A stretch of 64,000 nucleotides of DNA from Morella rubra (lineage: Eukaryota; Streptophyta; Magnoliopsida; Fagales; Myricaceae): positions 32,664,865-32,728,864 of the forward strand of contig CM025850.1 in the NCBI GenBank assembly GCA_003952965.2, in the 5' to 3' direction. The position numbers were made by a program, and so were the translations under genes. Shown here piece by piece: positions 22,003 to 33,179 of the stretch. Below the pieces are notes generated by a model. It had not been told where the DNA came from, ran no database searches, and was given only the letters and a program-made list of their open reading frames with translations. Position 1 is the first letter of the stretch. Each line of letters begins with the position of its first letter.

Positions 22003-22657
22003 AAAAAAAAAAAAAAAAAAAAAAAAAATTTTTTAAAAAATTTTTAAAAATTGTACCAGTTCCGATTTCGAAATTTTCCTAAAATGGATTCTGATACCGG
22101 AACCAGAACCGAAAATTCCGGCGGAAACCGGATAAATTGCACACCCTTAATCTGGTATTTGAATGCTTAAAAAGTCCACAGGAAAGGGATTTAGACTGAA
22201 AGAAGGCCGGGAAAAAATTGCAGGAAAAGAGAGCTTTATTTAAACTGAACAGTCTTGTTGATTCAGACAAAAAAAAAAGTAAAAAAGAAACAGTCTCTCG
22301 TTTGAGCTTCATCTTTTGTTTTCTTTTTTTCTAGTCTAATATTGTTAAGGCATACCTTCTTATTTTTATTTTTTTCCCCTCTACCTTCTCATGGTTCGTA
22401 TGCTGTGCTTATTGACTTGAGGGGCTGTTTCCGATGCTAAAAAGTGATAAATACACTGCCTCAAGCTACGCTGTATATTCTTATTGGCAATATGTGCTAC
22501 TCAAGCTGTATCTGGGAAATACCTGAATGTGTGTTTGTTTCGTTTTGCTTTTCAGATCGATGAAGCCCACAGTCAGTTTGTAGAAGCACTACAAGATCTC
22601 TTTGAGAGGTACAAAGCTGAGGTTGGCTGTCCTGATCGTCAACTGAAGATTCTGTGA
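17415..22657 (+). CDS. DGAT2: Diacylglycerol O-acyltransferase 2, tandem copy B (divergent)
   Basis: Nine exons, identical in size and phase to copy A from exon 2 on: 17415-17623, 17872-17946, 18050-18135, 19419-19525, 19613-19768, 20495-20581, 20827-20924, 21123-21210, 22556-22657. They encode 335 residues, or 333 from the ATG at 17421 that aligns with copy A. The frame is open throughout. [19 protein letters not shown] and VPVFCFGQ are kept. Several normally steady positions changed relative to copy A: FYTP to FRTP, PGGVQE to PGGVHE, GYSC to GCSC, YKWWKP to FKWVKP, and ERHKARVGY to ERYKAEVGC. The role should be triacylglycerol synthesis if active, but altered substrate preference, reduced activity or early decay are all possible. 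Introns 3, 5 and 8 have each gained inserted sequence absent from copy A. Confidence 0.88.
18342..18940 (+). repeat. LTR-like segments and direct repeats in DGAT2-B intron 3
   Basis: A 118-base segment 18508-18625 begins TGTTAG and ends CAACA and contains ACTTCACCTCTTGAATTAG, a pattern common in small terminal-repeat elements of plants. Related segments lie at about 18342-18440 and 18740-18820. Between and after them a block of about 110 bases (GATCAAGTTG.TTGCCAAGAG to GCCAATCCCAG) occurs twice, at 18630-18735 and 18828-18935. Copy A has this block once (near 8500-8600). I see no clear target-site duplication, so the element class is tentative. Confidence 0.5.
20046..20434. mobile_element. 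Terminal-inverted-repeat element in DGAT2-B intron 5
   Basis: The left end GGTTAAAGAACTTTTTTGTC and the reverse complement of the right end, GGTTAAAGATCTTTTTAGTCC, match at most positions. The 389-base body has no coding capacity and is missing from the same intron of copy A, where the flanking sequence is continuous. The left border sits in a run of T, which hides any target-site duplication. Best described as a MITE of unassigned superfamily. Confidence 0.6.
21503..22149. mobile_element. hAT-like non-autonomous element in DGAT2-B intron 8
   Basis: A perfect 8-base duplication ATCTGGTA flanks the element (21495-21502 and 22150-22157). The ends are inverted repeats: TAAGGGTGGGCA at the left, and TAAGGGTGTGCA as the reverse complement of the right end. 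Subterminal CCGGTTCCGG/CCGGAACCGG motifs occur in both arms. Eight-base duplications and a TAGGG-TG-GGCA type end are typical of plant hAT elements. The centre is AT-rich with a very long A-tract (about 21935-22028) and no transposase. The homologous empty site is readable in copy A near 12821-12832. Confidence 0.82.
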
Positions 22658-23189
22658 CTGGATCTTTGACAGGCACAAGTTGCTAAGTGAAATTGATTTT
22701 CAAACAAGACGTGTGGGCAAAACTCCCTTTACCTATAAAAGTTTTCAGTTTTTTTTTTTTTTTTCTGAATAATGCCGAGAGGCTAACATAGCATAATAAG
22801 TTTAATTCTTGGGACTCCGAGCAAGTTGCTTTTATTTTGGCAACTAATCGAATTATCCTCTTCACTCTGATAATAAACGTCAGAAGAGCACCTTTTTTTG
22901 TACTTTGTCGTCATTTCAAATAGGGAAAATTCATTTTGAAAGGATGTCTAAAATGAATTTATCCCTCTAAAATCCTTTTGTATTGCTTTTCCTGTTCCGA
23001 AGATGTTTGGGGAGAAATAATGTTGGCTCCCAAAATTTTAGCCACAATAATAACGTCTTAAAATTATCTCTTTTTATCAAATCATTATTTTTCATTTCAA
23101 ATAAATATAATATATAAATTTTTCAAATATTTCTCTTCAATTTTTCACTAACTCCGACACTCCAAAATTTTTATCAGCCTAACATTTTA
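22658..23189. other. Downstream flank of DGAT2 copy B
   Basis: AT-rich sequence with a T-tract at 22751-22764. The 3' untranslated region of copy B is expected here. Nothing else is recognisable. Confidence 0.35.
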
Positions 23190-24160
23190 AGAATCAAACA
23201 ACTCATATTGTTTGTCCTTTTTGTGAATCTGCTGAGGAATCTCTATTACATCTATTTTTACAATGCCCTCTAGCGGCAATTGCATGGAGGGAATCACCTT
23301 GGGTGACAATTACTTCTGCAATTGAGGTGAATTCTGAAGAGGAATGGATACGTGCCCTGCTCATGCCTGATATTGTTCTGAACATGCCACAGGAGCAATC
23401 CCTGTCTTTTACTCGGTATGCAGCCATTCTCATGGATGTAATCTGGTTTGCCCGGAATCAATTCATCCATAAAGGGGAATCTCAAGAGACAACTGGAATT
23501 GTTAGAAAAATCCACCAGCTCTATTTGGAGCACTCGGCAGCATGGCAATCTATATCCCCTACTACCTCTACAAGAGAAGATGGTCCCCACGCCCGATGGG
23601 TTGGTGGAAAATAAATTTTGATGTGGCCATCAGGAGAGATTGCTCTATGGCGGCAGCTGTGTGCCGAAATATGGATGGTCAATTTCTCTTTGCTTGGACG
23701 AAGAGACTGCCTCCAGGTACTCCCTTAAGGGGAGAGACCAGTGCAGCACTTTTAGCGGTGCAGGAGGCTTCCTTTCTTAATTTACCGCGTTTGATCTTTG
23801 AAGGGGATAATTTGGTCATCTGCAATGCTATTAATGATCGGTCTGGAGTGGTGGAGTGGGATATTGAGAATATAATTATTTCTATCCGGGACGGTATTGA
23901 CAAATCAGGAATGGCATTTCAGACATGTCAAGAGGGAACTCAACACCGCGGCACACAACTTGGCGAAAGGGGCGGTTGATGTAGATGTTGTGGGGAACTT
24001 TTTTTTTTTTTTTCGATAAGTAAGGGGAACATTCTCATTCATTGTATCCCTGAGTCTATTTTGTACTCTGACAATCCTCTCCATCCCCCTTGATTTTTTC
24101 CTTTCTATCTGTTTTGCTGTTTTGTCTGTAGTATGTTTGCCAAGAAAAAAAAAAAGAACA
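23190..24160 (+). mobile_element. 5'-truncated LINE with zinc-binding and RNase H domains
   Basis: A zinc-binding segment (FCESAEESLLHLFLQCP, near 23218-23270) is followed by the linker MDVIWFARNQFIHKG (23430-23475) and an RNase H core in the next frame (GWWKINFDVAIRRD, RGETSAALLAVQEA, FEGDNLVICNAI; 23600-23840). One frameshift lies near 23600. The sequence ends in an A-rich tail at about 24144-24157, as expected for a LINE 3' end. No reverse transcriptase precedes it. Confidence 0.78.
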
Positions 24161-24164
24161 ATCA

Positions 24165-26750
24165 AACAACAACTGATTCAAGCCACAACTTAATCTTATG
24201 AGCCATTTCTACACCTCATGTTCGCGTGCATAAAATTTAATGTCACAATTGAGCAAACTAACCCATATTTGAATCCAGTCAGATTTTGTGCGCGCCTGCC
24301 CACACAAACAAAAATACTCAGGCAGCACACCTTCCTTCTCATAGTTGGTTTCGAGAAGTGCGACACATCATTATATCACTTTTATACTAATACATCTAGC
24401 TAGGGGATATTATTTCTATACGAATGACAACAGTACGCAGGTCCAGATGGCTGATACCGGTCATATTCAACCTAGTCCTTGTCCGCTCCATTCCGTTGTC
24501 TACCTGTCCTCTCCATCTAGTGTAATGGCACATCTATACTTATGACTTCTTCGTCTCTACCTATTTTTTCTTATCCTCTAATTTCGAAAACCGTAACAGC
24601 ATATATTTTAGTCACTGTGACTAATTGGCGTTTTATCAATTATCCTAACTTAGTAACCTTTGTCGAATCTGCCCAATCAATTAGGACTAGATTTAAAAAC
24701 GAACAACTATGCCCATCACCTTGTCAATATACCCAATTAATATCTCAACATGTAGCATTTCATTATTATATCTATTAAATTACTATACATTTCTAGAACG
24801 CCACATCTCTCCGCTACACTATCGGATCTAGCCGCTACAAGCCTCTTCACGCAGCACATACGCACTTCTCATTATCTTATCACTTGGCAAGGTCCTCCAT
24901 AACAACTACTTCCATATTAAAAAATTGAAACGTAGCAAATACAGAGTTCAAGTTTCGATTCATGACCCTTTATGTCTTCGATACTTATCATATAGCCTTT
25001 CTGACATCCAGGCAGCCGACGTACCCTCTCGCGTAACACCTGCCTACACCATGTCGTGTGAGCACAAACTCACTACAAGATACCGGATATGCAGCGCTTA
25101 CAAATCATTCACCAACATTAGGACATCCACCATAGCTGATCCGGCTGAACACCCACCAATCACCTGTCCTTCATGCCTCTCACCGATCTTTCTCGCTCTC
25201 CTCTCTTCTTAGTTTTTTCGTCTTCAAAATTCCACCACAGCAGGACCATCATCATCCATGCGGACCCATGTCTTCGTTTAAATCCACTACTCATACCATA
25301 ATATAACCTCCACCGTACTTCTCACATCTATCTCACTATTATCCACGCACTTCCCTTACTCAACCCTATTGTGCGCTCAACCCGAGCCACATCTCGCCCC
25401 TTCCCGACCATTTAAATCCTCTGCACCCACCCTCTACTCTTCCTCTGCTCCTCACTCGTCCTTCTCTCATCTCCTTCTCTTGTAGGTCATCCTCTTTTTA
25501 GCGCATTTAGCTGTGAGATATTCTTCGATTCATAGGCATAAGCCGCGTCATCACCAATATCAACATACAAAAGACAGCAGAACTGACTTGAATGCAGTCA
25601 GTATGTGACTAGCTTCATCAGTCATTACGATACACTATAATCGATAGAATCCAAATTCTACGTGTCCGCTGCAAGTGAGACAATGAGATGACGACTATCA
25701 CATATTCCACGGCCTACGAAATACTGACATACATCATGTTAAAAGAGATAATATTAGAGACTTTAGCAAAACAGTCGAGGAACTCAACTCCTAATCAATA
25801 CTCGTAGTAATTGAGCATCTAGTTAAACGTGGCAAGCTCCCAAACAGTCTACAGTGTGATATCCAAACATCTTTGAACATGAACTTATGCGGTTCAGTTT
25901 AGTTGTTCACTGGGCTAAGCTTATCCAATAATCAAAAAGGGTCTTCTACATAGGAGGAGCGTGTCTTGAGACTTTATTTTATACTATTCCCCAGCTGTAT
26001 ACCCTATCAGTATACAAACATCACAATTTACCTCACGACTCTAGAAACATCACCTCACTACTCAATGGGCCTTATACACTAGATATATATTGCAGCTACA
26101 TTCGGTACGTCTGGGCGAATCTCTCACTACTACGCGAATTTAACAATATATAACAACATAGAAGTATTTTGCATACATCTCTATTTATTCAATCATATCA
26201 AGTTAAAACTAAATCTAAACATAGTATATTAGGGGACCTATTAAATAATTAAGCTAAAATAGTAATTTTGGGGGCTTTAGAGCAATAGCTTAGGCTGCCG
26301 TATCGCCTTAGAGACGCCACGCACCCCCCCTCCTCCTCCATAAGTAAGTTCTTCCATCAAAGATGACAGTATAACCCGACATCGATCTCACTGCTATATT
26401 GGCTGTAAACTAACCTATAGCAAACGACAATATCTTAATAACTAACCTGTATCTTCATCTTTTATAAAACCGCAACTCGCTGGTCTACTGAAGTTTCTAG
26501 AGCCACTTGAAGAACATTTGAAGAGGCTGCAGCTATAACGAGGTGTCTTCTGAGTGATCTGAGGTCTGCAATGTGTTGCAACCAGTATTTTCAGTGATTC
26601 CCTATCGGTACTAGTATAGTTAGCCTATGGTGAGCCAATTTTTAATAGAATTTGTTTTAAAGACTTGGAATCTCGGCTAAACCTCCTCTATTATTTGTTT
26701 TACCTTCCTACCCCTACCTAAATAATATATTAACTTATTCCTAAGCCTCA
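24165..26750. other. Unassigned block, pyrimidine-rich, no gene seen
   Basis: About 2.6 kb without any frame resembling a protein and without the A/T homopolymer runs common elsewhere in the window. The + strand is rich in C, T and A and poor in G over much of it (for example 24540-25520). It could be decayed transposon sequence or low-accuracy gap-fill sequence. I can give no function. Confidence 0.4.
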
Positions 26751-26756
26751 GCCATT

Positions 26757-27650
26757 ATGTACGCATTATTGAATATACTTACCTCTAAAAATCCTCCCCA
26801 GACCATTTATGCACAATTTCTCTCTCTAAGCCAAATACTAGAGAGAACTCTCTCTTCACTCTCGTGGAAGAATAATGTTGTAGGATACCGATTTATTGAA
26901 GAATCGATAAGCCATATGGGTAAGAAGAAAAAATCACCAAGACTCAAGTTTTCTTATAAGGGTTCAAGAAAGTTTGTTGTTGAAGATTGTGAAGAAAGAA
27001 GAGTTGAAAGTTCGTCAGTATCCGCTAAAGAACAAGACTGGAGTTGCTGGTCGTTGCATGTATGCGGGCACCAACCCAAGAAGGATTATTGGATGACTTT
27101 TCGAAGAGAGGGAGATTAAATTGAAGTTAATGCATCTTTTTACGCTAGAGATCTACCTATTCTTTTAGTCTCAGATTTTCACGTTCGTGCATCTTTGTCT
27201 TAAGAAGCTGATTGGTGTGACCTACACCATAGAAGGTCGAGTCTTTGAGAAAGTTTTCATAGTCTATTCTTGAGAAAGTTTACCTAGTATCTAGTATCTT
27301 TTCATCTATCGTCTAATCAAAAATCAGATGTTTTCTTTATCTTGATTGCTTGCTGATTTTGCATGTGCTATTCTTGTGATCATGATAAATATCTTTAGTC
27401 ATCTTGAAGATTTAGTATCTTAGTTATAAATCAATTCTAGAGATAAAGATATTACTGTTATGGATCTTATTAAGTTGCTATACATGATTGCTGTAAAATT
27501 GATTTTCATATTTTTTGATTGATTGAAAATTGTTGTAATATTTTCTGTGAATAGAAAAAGGATTGATTAATTTTTAAATACCTATTAACCCCTCTTAGGT
27601 ATATATTGGGTCTAAAGCTTATTTCAAAGAGATAATTTTCTTATAAATAA
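26757..27650 (+). mobile_element. Possible LTR-retrotransposon fragment
   Basis: A 120-codon open frame (26757-27119) has a basic segment KKKKSPRLKFSYKG but no domain I can name. It is followed by AT-rich sequence and, near 27585-27612, CCTATTAACCCCTCTTAGGTATATATTGG. This resembles the CCTATTCACCCCCTCTAGG phrase found at the 3' end of LTRs of many plant copia elements. The partner LTR was not found. The assignment rests on that resemblance only. Confidence 0.3.
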
Positions 27651-28267
27651 AAGCTTGACTTCTTATATTGTGTTTGATTGTTAAAATTTTAGAGTATTAA
27701 TTAGTGAAAAAATTGAAGAGAGGGAAGATTTTTAATATTTATTATAATATAAGTAAATTATTGATTGTGAGTTTTTAAATTTATTGTGTATAAAATTTTA
27801 CAAGGTAAAATTTTACACTTCAAACACACGTAACATGCTTCGGCTTCAACGCGGAATAATTATCATCTTTGAAACCACGAACATGGGTTCAACTAATTCA
27901 CCTACGAGGATATAGCTAAGTAGGATCTGCAATTGCATTTTTCTCTAGAATATTGCTTTTGCTTTTCAGACGAAGCACACTTTGCTTTTGCTTCCACAGT
28001 TCAAAGGATTTCTTTTTATTATTTCCGACGTGGTGTTTGGTCTCTAAAATGATTTATTGAATTTGTTACCCATTACAAGCAAAATGCGGGCATCTTATCC
28101 AGCAAGGAATCAAAAACACCATAAAATGCTCTCCTCACCTTTTGCAATGAACATTATATAACACGCCAAACTTCCGATTGAATGGATGTAATTAAATATA
28201 CGACCCTGTAGTACTGGTATGACCAAGGAATGACACAAAGTAGCGTAAAACAGAGGCGGAGAAGAAG
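27651..28267. other. Intergenic between the fragment and PILS
   Basis: AT-rich sequence. The last part (about 28020-28267) is expected to hold the 3' untranslated region of the reverse-strand PILS gene. No other feature is supported. Confidence 0.35.
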
Positions 28268-31200
28268 TTACGAGACAAGCCACATAAAGCAGGTTGACCA
28301 GAGTGTGAGAGAGAATGAAGCCACAGCATATGTCCACAGCATGATAACAGAACATTCGCTCTCACCAGCCTCAAACAATTGGGTAATAGTACCTGCAATT
28401 GCAAATATCATCAGTGTGCAAAAATTTACAACAGAGAAGAAGAGAATTATGCACCTTTGAAAGCAACTTTGGTAGCATTTTAACTGTCTGTATGCAAATG
28501 AATGATCTTAAGCTCAGGTATGAGCATTACTAAGTTTTAAAGGCAAAAAGAGAGAAGAAGAAGAAAACTAGGAGGGCAAGTTGCAAGAAGAACAGAACTG
28601 CCACGGACGACTAGGCAAATAATCAAGAAAAGAAAAGAATTACCCGTAGTTTAAACTTTAAACCATAAAATTAAAAGGTTGCCATACCTACACTCATTGC
28701 AGGTGGAAGCGCATACTGGAGCATAAGAATAAATTGGTATAATGAGCTTGATCCCACCATGCCCCAACTATGTGCAGCTTTCACGATAACAATACCCAAA
28801 AGCGGCAATACAATATACCTTACTGCGATTACGCCTACAATGACTAACAGACCTACTTCTGATCTTCGCAAACCTGAGAAGGATTCAAAAGGTAGTGGTT
28901 AGGACATTTTAGGAAGCTTATATATATAAATAGAAGGTTGGAGTTCCTTTGGTCAATTTTGAGGCAGAACCCGAATTAGGCCAAATCAAAGCAAGCGCGA
29001 GAAGAGATCCAATTAGCTTAGGAAAATACCCTTAAGTAGGTTTGCTCCCACTATCAAAGTCATCGACGGAATTGTTGCCTCCCTGCAAGTCAGAGTTAAG
29101 AGTCAGAATAGATAAGAATATTGTGCTACGAACCCTATATGACTCTGAACCCTACCATGTTAAATCATGCACTAATAATTCTAAAAAATTTAAAATTAAT
29201 AGGAAGAGGTGAATTCAATCATGTAATTTGTATTTTTTTTTTGGATATGAAGGATTGTTTCCGAGGGGAATAAAGACAAATTAACAGAAGCCTAGCGGAA
29301 ACAAACACATATCCTGTATACTGTTATGAATTTCAAAGCACGAACTAACTCTCAGGGCCAACCAAAACAAAAAATGAGAACTGAACAGAGCATTCATTCA
29401 GATTAATACCCAAGCAGAGATGCAGAGCTAATGATCACACGAAGAGGAGCATCGTCACCAATCATTAGCTTCCGAATTGGAGAGATTATCCCGATAATGA
29501 ACCCAACAATCTAGAGCAGAAAACAAGTAGCAGTTAACGGCTTATTCACATCTTAACTAACAATTCAGTGTCAAAGAAAGAAAGTCATCTGACATCACAT
29601 AAGATAGGCCAAAGGGTGGCTCTTCTCTTTTTCTTGCACTAGGCAACATTTAGCTGATCATAGTTCTTCGGGAATGGGCATTTCTGCAGCCTAATACTTC
29701 GGGTTATTACCATTTGTTAGGCCGCTAGCTGCTTCTGCTTGTATAATGAATTGAGCCATGGCATGAAGTACAAATGAGATGTAATCCTTCCCCTGATTTC
29801 ATGAAAGATTGACCCGAGTACTCTCTATTATTCCTAAATCACATTTGAACTGTATATGATGATCGAGGCTAGCTAGTAGCTATATGGAAGACCAAGTTCT
29901 GTATTCCTTTCTAAAGAAAATCACCAGATTACTTATGTCTATTGCGCTTTTCTTTCACATCTCAGAAAGATCATGGAGATAACAAACAAGTGAATTATAT
30001 TCTTGCTAATTAACAACGTAAATACGATACAGTACTAATGATGGGCATACCACACCAATTGTAGATGGTGAAAACAACATCTTCAGATTGATCTGTCCTG
30101 CATATTTCTTCATCCTCTCAATAATCTGATTCAGAGCAGGTGCCTGCACAAAAAAACATATACATATATATATATATATATAGTTTAATTCCGAGTCGCC
30201 TAACTTCACATTAATCGTGAAGCATATGATACATTAGCATAATTAAGAAATGCAAACAGCTGTACTTGTAGTGGTGTGACATTCATTTGTCTGGGAACGT
30301 TACTAATTCTCCTGAATTTCCTACACTTGAATTAAATCTACCTCTCCTGCAATAGTTTGCAAACCTGCTAGTTGCTAGGTCTACGGAGATTAAGGAGGCT
30401 TCCCGGCCTAGTCTGATCCTCCAATGCCAAGACAAGCATATACATCTATTTACTGGGGAGGATTGATGTTGTTAATCACTGATCATTTCTCTTCTTCGAT
30501 CCATCAAAACAATGGTATGCATTTCGAGCAAGCAAACAGAAATCCTAGGAATGATTATTTTATGTTAATTCACTTTCTGATGTTATATGGGATATATAAA
30601 CCAAGAAATTCACTGCTAGAGTAGTATCATATATAGGATCAGAACAAGCAATTATGTATAAAATAAATAGCATGTGATATTTTAGAAGACATACAATTCC
30701 TATTTAAGTTGGAAAAATTGCAGGTATTATTCAAGTCATTAATTACAAAGACTATTTAAAGTAGCAAGAATTAAAATGCCTGTATAGATATATAGTAGAG
30801 CTAGGAAAACCTTCGCTTCTCCCATAGAAGTCTGAGGCAGTTCAATATAATCTGAATGGCCATCAGAGCTTGTAGATTCCTGTGAAGGAACCAGTGCCCC
30901 TGTCCTAACTGAGGACTCTCCAATGTTGTTATTTGCAAATGTCCGCATGATGATATAGACATAAGACCATATATAAATTGCTCCCACCTGAAGCATCAGA
31001 ATAAGACACAGCAAAATGAAAACAACGTTAAATATCTCTCATCTTGAAGAGCAAATAGATATTGCACAGAAAAAAACTACCATTCTACCAAATTATTAGG
31101 TTGGAATTCCCCAGGAATGTGAAGAGAGTGAGGCAAAAAGTAAAACATTAGAGAGATAACAATAATTGGACAGGAGAGAATTAAGGGACTTCAACCTCAT

Positions 31201-33179
31201 AGGCATACGTCCGTTGTAAAGTTATATAATTTCCTCAAGCTGGTAGACATTTTAATATCTAATCTAAAATGGTAGATATTTTTACGACTAAGAAAACCAT
31301 TCTTATTTAATGTCAAAATATGTGTTAAGCTGAGCCTGATAGATAGGTGATTGGGCAATCCGTTGGAAGGTCCGAATGTTTCAATCTCATCTAGAAGCAT
31401 GAATTTCGGCGACTTAAAATATGAGAAACATAAAGCATGCATACCGCCATAGAAAGCGAAGCATACGCCTCTCCATATGTCGAGCAGGTGGATGAATCCC
31501 CAAATGGACTATTTGTTTCCTCACAGACTGCTGGCACGATGATGAGAAGCAAGTTTCCCAAATTTCCTGCTCACATTGACACACCCAGTTTTGAAATGCA
31601 AAACTTCTGAAAGAGGCCGCTAATATCATTGCATGTAAACTGCGGAAATCCAGGTCGAAGCATGCATATCTTTTTTTTTTTTTTTTTTATTTATCTTAAT
31701 CAATGTATAAAGGCCGAATATAGCATAGAATGCCCATGACCTGAAAATTGTATAACTTTATAAGGGAAAACTCAATAAAGTGTTGGTAACAAATCTAAAA
31801 GTACCTGCAGAACAGCAACCAATTACAAGGCCATGTAGATGTTTAGGAGTTCTGGTGATTTTAATGAGGATCCATGCGAGTGCTGAGCCAATGATAAACG
31901 TGAGAAGGATATTCACCGGCATGAACCACCTAAGATTTGCATTTGCCCGGGAGGGAGTTACGCACCCGACCAGCAATAATATCAATACCAAAAAAATAGC
32001 TTTGCCCATGTAGAAGAGAGAAGAATTGGTGTCAAGAGGAGTACGAAAAATGAGGAAACTTACAGTGTAATCAAGCTCTCAAGAGTTATAGTTTCAGACA
32101 AGTTGCTAACCATGAGTGCAGGAGTGAACACGAAAAATACGATCTGTTACACGATTGAAGTTGTCAGCTCTTACCCAAGAAAGCAAAAGAGGTTGTCAGT
32201 GTCCGTGGTGAACTCTAATCAAATTAAGGCTACGCCAGCATACATTCCTTCCGTCAAAGTTTCTGCGGGCTGCTGTTGGTAGCGTGTGCCTTCTGTGAAT
32301 GTCTTCGGGGACACAATACAAATTTTCTGGTGCTATGAAATTATAGAAACATGAAATTTTTTGAGCCATTTCCAATCTTTCTGTAGGAAGAAGGAATTTC
32401 AGGGACAAATTTAACAGAGGCTTTAGCGCCCGATACCAACATCACTGCAATTTCGTTACTTTTATGCTGAACAGGGGAAATTTAGACGGATCACTGTCTA
32501 GGCATAAGAAAATATTATCCAAACAACGTCTGGGTCCATTACATTTCCGAAATCTAATATGCTACTTATGTTGACCTCCTTGTTCTGTTTTCCACGCAAA
32601 CGCACAAACGTTAACCTCAATTTCAGAAATCGTAGAAATATGCTACTTATGTTCACCTCCTTGCTCTGTTTTCCACGCAAACGCACAAACGTTAACCTCA
32701 ATTTCAGAAATCGTAGAAATATGCTACTTATGTTCACCTCCTTGCTCTGTTTTCCACGCAAACGCACAAACGTTAACCTCAATTTCAGAAATCGTAGAAA
32801 TATGCTACTTATGTTCACCTCCTTGCTCTGTTTTCCCCGCAGGCGCAAACACGTTATGTGAATAATGTCAACAGAAAAACAAAACAAAACAAAATAAAAT
32901 ACTGACAACGCATTCGATCCTGAGACATAGGTTTCAAGTTAAGAGGGCAGCGGCCACACTTGAAATTTCCGTGGAAAGAATTATCACCATCATTTTAAAA
33001 TCATATAGATAAGTTTATAACGTTCGTAAGAAATAGTAACTTACATTGTTCAAATGATGCCTTGCATCCGGGCCCAAGAGACCTATGCGGTCTATTGCAA
33101 GCAGTAATCCAACACCAGTAATCAGAAGCGTTTTCAGGACTGGCATCAATGCAACGACGAGAAGATCTAGGAATTCCAT
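28268..33179 (-). CDS. PILS: PIN-LIKES (PILS) auxin transport facilitator
   Basis: PILS proteins are endoplasmic-reticulum membrane carriers of the auxin efflux carrier superfamily that limit nuclear auxin. Ten exons on the reverse strand join in frame to 398 residues: 33045-33179, 32064-32143, 31805-31929, 31445-31566, 30811-30987, 30051-30143, 29410-29510, 29030-29082, 28688-28873, 28268-28392. An N-terminal membrane block (LLVVALMPVLKTLLITGVG, WFMPVNILLTFIIGSALAW, CCSAGNLGNLLLIIVPAVC) is separated by a hydrophilic loop (about residues 175-230) from a C-terminal block (GFIIGIISPIRKLMIGDDAP, MTLIVGANLLKG, LPPAMSVGTITQLF, SECSVIMLWTYA). This is the usual two-lobed PILS plan and length. The frame is intact. 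Intron 1 (901 bases) contains an 81-base minisatellite. The exact subfamily member was not determined. Confidence 0.93.
30155..30182. repeat. (AT)n microsatellite in PILS intron 5
   Basis: A run of alternating A and T (with one CA unit at its start) lies just upstream, in gene orientation, of the acceptor of PILS exon 6. Similar short (TA)n runs occur at about 34376-34396, 41132-41152 and 46661-46677. Confidence 0.8.
32549..32856. repeat. 81-base minisatellite in PILS intron 1
   Basis: About 3.8 head-to-tail copies with ATGCTACTTATGTT starting at 32559, 32640, 32721 and 32802. The two central units appear identical. The first unit is four bases shorter, and the last diverges at its end. Because 81 is a multiple of three and the unit has no stop in one frame of each strand, long repetitive open frames appear on both strands. 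They are a by-product and not genes. Confidence 0.92.

Noticed and set aside
21876..22082. Lysine-rich open frame
   Set aside because: It is the translation of the A-tract inside the hAT-like element in DGAT2-B intron 8.
32498..32908. Repetitive open frames of 136 (-) and 100 (+) residues
   Set aside because: They are produced by the 81-base minisatellite in PILS intron 1, whose unit is a multiple of three. No start context, homology or splice logic supports a gene.
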